Shown one piece after another: positions 61,328 through 64,000 of a stretch of DNA of 64,000 bases (position 1 is its first letter; each line of letters begins with the position of its first letter). Under the pieces are notes generated by a model that saw only the letters and a program-made list of their open reading frames with translations, made no database searches and had not been told where the DNA came from. This DNA is from Ceratorhiza oryzae-sativae (lineage: Eukaryota > Basidiomycota > Agaricomycetes > Cantharellales > Ceratobasidiaceae), in contig JARWMV010000050.1 in NCBI GenBank assembly GCA_030998015.1, positions 41,873 through 105,872 of the forward strand. The letters run 5' to 3'. A program made the translations under genes and the position numbers.

Positions 61328-62303
61328 GTTGCTCTCGAGGCTCTGCCCACCTCGGTCGGTTGCCACTGGCCGGGGTTGCAACGCCCCATCGGCACACAAA
61401 CGGGGTGAGAACGTTGCACGAAGGGGCTCTGCCCACCTTGGCTGGCCTGCCCAGCCGAGGCCGCAACGTTCAAACCTACCCCCGCTTCAACACTGCGCCG
61501 AACGACAACGATGTTGCACCTGAGGCTCTGCCCACCTTGTCTGGTCATTGCCAGCCAAGGTTGCAACGTCGACGAGACCATCAACCACGTCAAGTCTCTA
61601 CGATGTGGACGTTGCACTTCGGGCGCTGCCTGCCTTGGTCGGTCTTGACCGGCTGGGGCTGCGACGTCCATGTCTCCGAGTTACCTCGACATTCCCCAAG
61701 ACCGACACGGGCGTTGCAGAATAGGGCTCTGCCTACCTCGTTCGGCCATCGCTGGCTGAGGTAGCAACGCCCGCGTCGCCATCTTACCACGTGTGACACC
61801 AAGTCGTACAGGTGTTGCTTTTCAGGCTCTGCCTACCTTGGCCGGTCTTGACCGACCAAGGGTGCAACGTTCGCGTCGGACACCCCTGCAAAGCAACAAT
61901 GAACGGAGTCGGCGTTGCACCCGGGCTCTGCCCACCTCGGTTGCTCGTCCCCGGCTGAGGTTGCAACGCCCAAGTCGGGCTCTCACTGGGTCGTAGCACT
62001 GTAGCAGGTGGACGTTGCGCTTGAGGCTTTGCCCACCTTGGCTAGTTCCCGCTGGCCAAGGTTGCAACGTCCTCTGGTCATTCTTCCTGCTACCATGCAA
62101 CTACTGCAGGTGAGGCTTGCACCAGACGCTTTGCCCATCTCGGCTGCCAACTGGCAGTTGAGTTTGCACCATTCATGTGTGACGGCTGTTGCAAGTTTGC
62201 AGCCAGTCGGTTAGTTGATCTGGATAGGCTGTATATGAAAGGAAAGGGAGTTGCATAGGGGCTCTGCCCACCTGCATTGTCTGTTAGACGGCGTAGGTCG
62301 CAA
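61328..62303. repeat. array of about ten hairpin repeats, period about 100 bp
   Basis: Unit starts (GTTGC or variant) lie at 61328, 61412, 61512, 61611, 61712, 61813, 61914, 62013, 62115 and 62249. Spacing is 99-102 bp for the seven central intervals. Each unit of about 57 bp reads roughly GTTGCAC-nnn-GGCTCTGCC, then CACCTTGGCTGG, a 4-6 nt loop, CCAGCCAAGG and TTGCAACG, so it folds into one stem. Stem changes are paired: units with CCTTGG carry CCAAGG, units with CCTCGG carry CYGAGG, and the unit at 61712 has CTACCTC opposite GAGGTAG. The spacers of about 43 nt show no obvious similarity. No cas-like or coding content is present. Confidence 0.8.
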
Positions 62304-64000
62304 CTTCCTCCCTGATCGAGAGCGCTAAATCATGTGCAATCAGCCGCCCGTTATCGGGGCAGAGTGTGCATCGATGAGGTGCGATCCGGCATGATCTATG
62401 TACTGTTGAGCAAATATGATGAGCAAGCAGTGTGATAAAAATCGGAGATAGAAGACTTATAGACCAGATCCATTGTAAATGCAGTGCACGCCCATAACTT
62501 AACTGACTGACTGGTTGTATGTGTGCGAACGCTGAAGCCTTGCGGTTAGAGGGTCAGTTCTTAGTAAACCAGCTGAATTCTTTGCTCCTGTCAGTGTGAA
62601 TAAGGAACTGTTACTCCTAATCGCCCCCAAGTGTACATGTGTGCTTTGACTGCACCATTGTCCACTATGGTGCCTTCATTCAAGGTTCACAAGACTTGTC
62701 CGGCGCTTTGTTCGATTTGCTTACTGCTCTTTCCGGCCTCCTATGCTGTTTTGGTCATGAATGTATGGTGTGGGACTTTATGACTCATACATGATTGTTT
62801 GACATTCGAATCCAGCATGAGATGCTTCGTATGATTGGAGGACCAATCGTCGCAGAGAAGATACCAATGTGATTCTCTCCAATATGGACGGTAGTAAATT
62901 ATATGCATTGGGTATCTACTGTCACCCGGTCACCCGATTGCCCCACATAATCAATTCTTGTAGAACAACGGCAATGATGTCAACCAACAAGCCGGAATCT
63001 GAAACTTCGATAGAATACCTGTAAGACTCCAGCTACATTTCTGCTGTGTCTGATCCTGAATTAAACTGGACGCCCTCCTAACTAACAAGCTTAAGGATAA
63101 AGCAAACATTTTGCTGCTGCCCGTTGAAGAGGAATCACACTCATCTGGCCATGGAGAAGTAGTAAAACTCTAGATACAAGTTGGTTCCATCGACTGTTCC
63201 ACATGATCCTATGCAGTCGTATTACTGCCTGACGGAAGACGATGATTGTAGTATGGCACAACATCTGCCATGATCCATGCAAGGGTGCAGCCATTAGTTG
63301 ATTGAATAGTTGACACTGATGGATCAAAGAACTGGTTGAGATCTTAAAACTCAATGTGGCGGTCTCGTTCTGTGTACAATTGACAATCAGGCTTCTATAC
63401 CGCAAGGCAGCTATACGTGGTAGCAGGCAATATCTGTTGGAGCAAAAATTTCATTCGTATTACAAGTTGGGACATATAATATTTAAGCAAAATCAATAAA
63501 CTAGGTCGGGTTACTATCGTTTCCGTTCAAAAATCAGAAGTCAGGACCCTGTGGAGTGCGGGTGGGTGAATTTGAAGGACAATTTGCAACGGCCTCAGGA
63601 GCAACACGCCTCAGCAGTTCAAGCTGCAGGGTGGTATAGCTCCATCAGCAGATCAGGAACAACCATGCAATTTCAGAAAGCTCGGTTCTGTTGCTTGAAT
63701 GGATCACTTGGAAGGGTGCATGCTGTAGAACCCACCCAGAAGAGACCCACAAATTGAATGGAATGCAGTAATTGACGACCGCTGAGCATGATTGGCACAG
63801 GAGTAGATCAAAAGAACAAAATATCCTTTGATTCATGGGTATAGCTTTTCCTGTAATATTGACTGCCTGCAAAGGAGCCGCAACATTAATTATCTAGGTA
63901 GGGGCTGCACAGGGGGGAAAGGGTCATGCAGCAACGGTTTTGCCCACACACACTCACACTCACCTTTGCTCATTACAAAACCAGAGTATCCAGCTAGCTG
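62304..64000. other. no gene supported to the window edge
   Basis: AT-richer sequence with short frames on both strands, none with recognised motifs. A short gene could extend past the right edge. Confidence 0.4.

Noticed and set aside
61100..61802. several 60-160 codon frames over the hairpin array
   Set aside because: Open only because of GC-rich repeats; no conserved motif and they change frame at each unit.
61328..62303. CRISPR array
   Set aside because: Repeats differ from each other, hairpins are too long, there are no cas genes, and all surrounding genes are spliced eukaryotic genes.

Overview
The window is eukaryotic nuclear DNA from a filamentous fungus, most likely an Agaricomycete of the Rhizoctonia/Ceratobasidium kind. 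This rests on many GT-AG introns of about 50-60 nt, compact intron-rich genes, an ATP-citrate lyase and a KDM4-type demethylase of fungal type, TKL-like kinase duplicates, and a mixture of Ty1/copia, Tad-like LINE, pogo, Tc1 and hAT elements. The species is an inference. Exon joins were built by hand from splice signals and reading frame.

Region by region. 1-717: the 3' end of ATP-citrate lyase. 988-9122 (minus): a small coiled-coil gene whose third intron holds a 7.2-kb Ty1/copia retrotransposon (LTRs, 5-bp target duplication), which itself carries a 2.2-kb pogo-type DNA transposon inserted just after the reverse-transcriptase catalytic motif. 11.8-14.1 kb and 18.2-20.6 kb (plus): two tandem TKL-like pseudokinases. 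Between them lies a long-terminal-inverted-repeat element containing a 5'-truncated LINE. 21.7-24.4 kb: a multi-pass membrane protein. 24.6-28.2 kb: a JmjN/JmjC/extended-PHD histone demethylase. 29.7-31.7 kb: a LINE fragment and an unrecognised spliced gene. 32.7-36.4 kb: a dead Tc1 transposase, then a repeat region that becomes a 310-bp dimeric satellite. 36.45-39.10 kb: a degenerate hAT element.

The part most worth attention is 39.8-59.2 kb. It holds a sirtuin gene (minus), an orphan large protein (plus), a SNF2-type ATPase with a long proline-rich tail (plus), a broken orphan gene (minus) head-to-head with an intact orphan gene (plus), and a broken gene with a PHD/RING-like zinc cluster (plus). 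The sirtuin and zinc-finger genes share a similar C-terminal region (alignable LY-GR-SE, RPLG-LP and Cys-pair motifs), so the cluster looks like a family of chromatin-reader or eraser proteins fused to one unnamed domain, together with a remodeller-like motor. A non-autonomous hAT element is inserted inside the cluster.

60.4-62.3 kb: a casein-kinase-I exon fragment, then an array of about ten hairpin-forming repeats spaced about 100 bp apart. Their stems show paired (compensatory) changes, while the roughly 43-nt spacers look unrelated. 62.3-64 kb shows no gene I can support.
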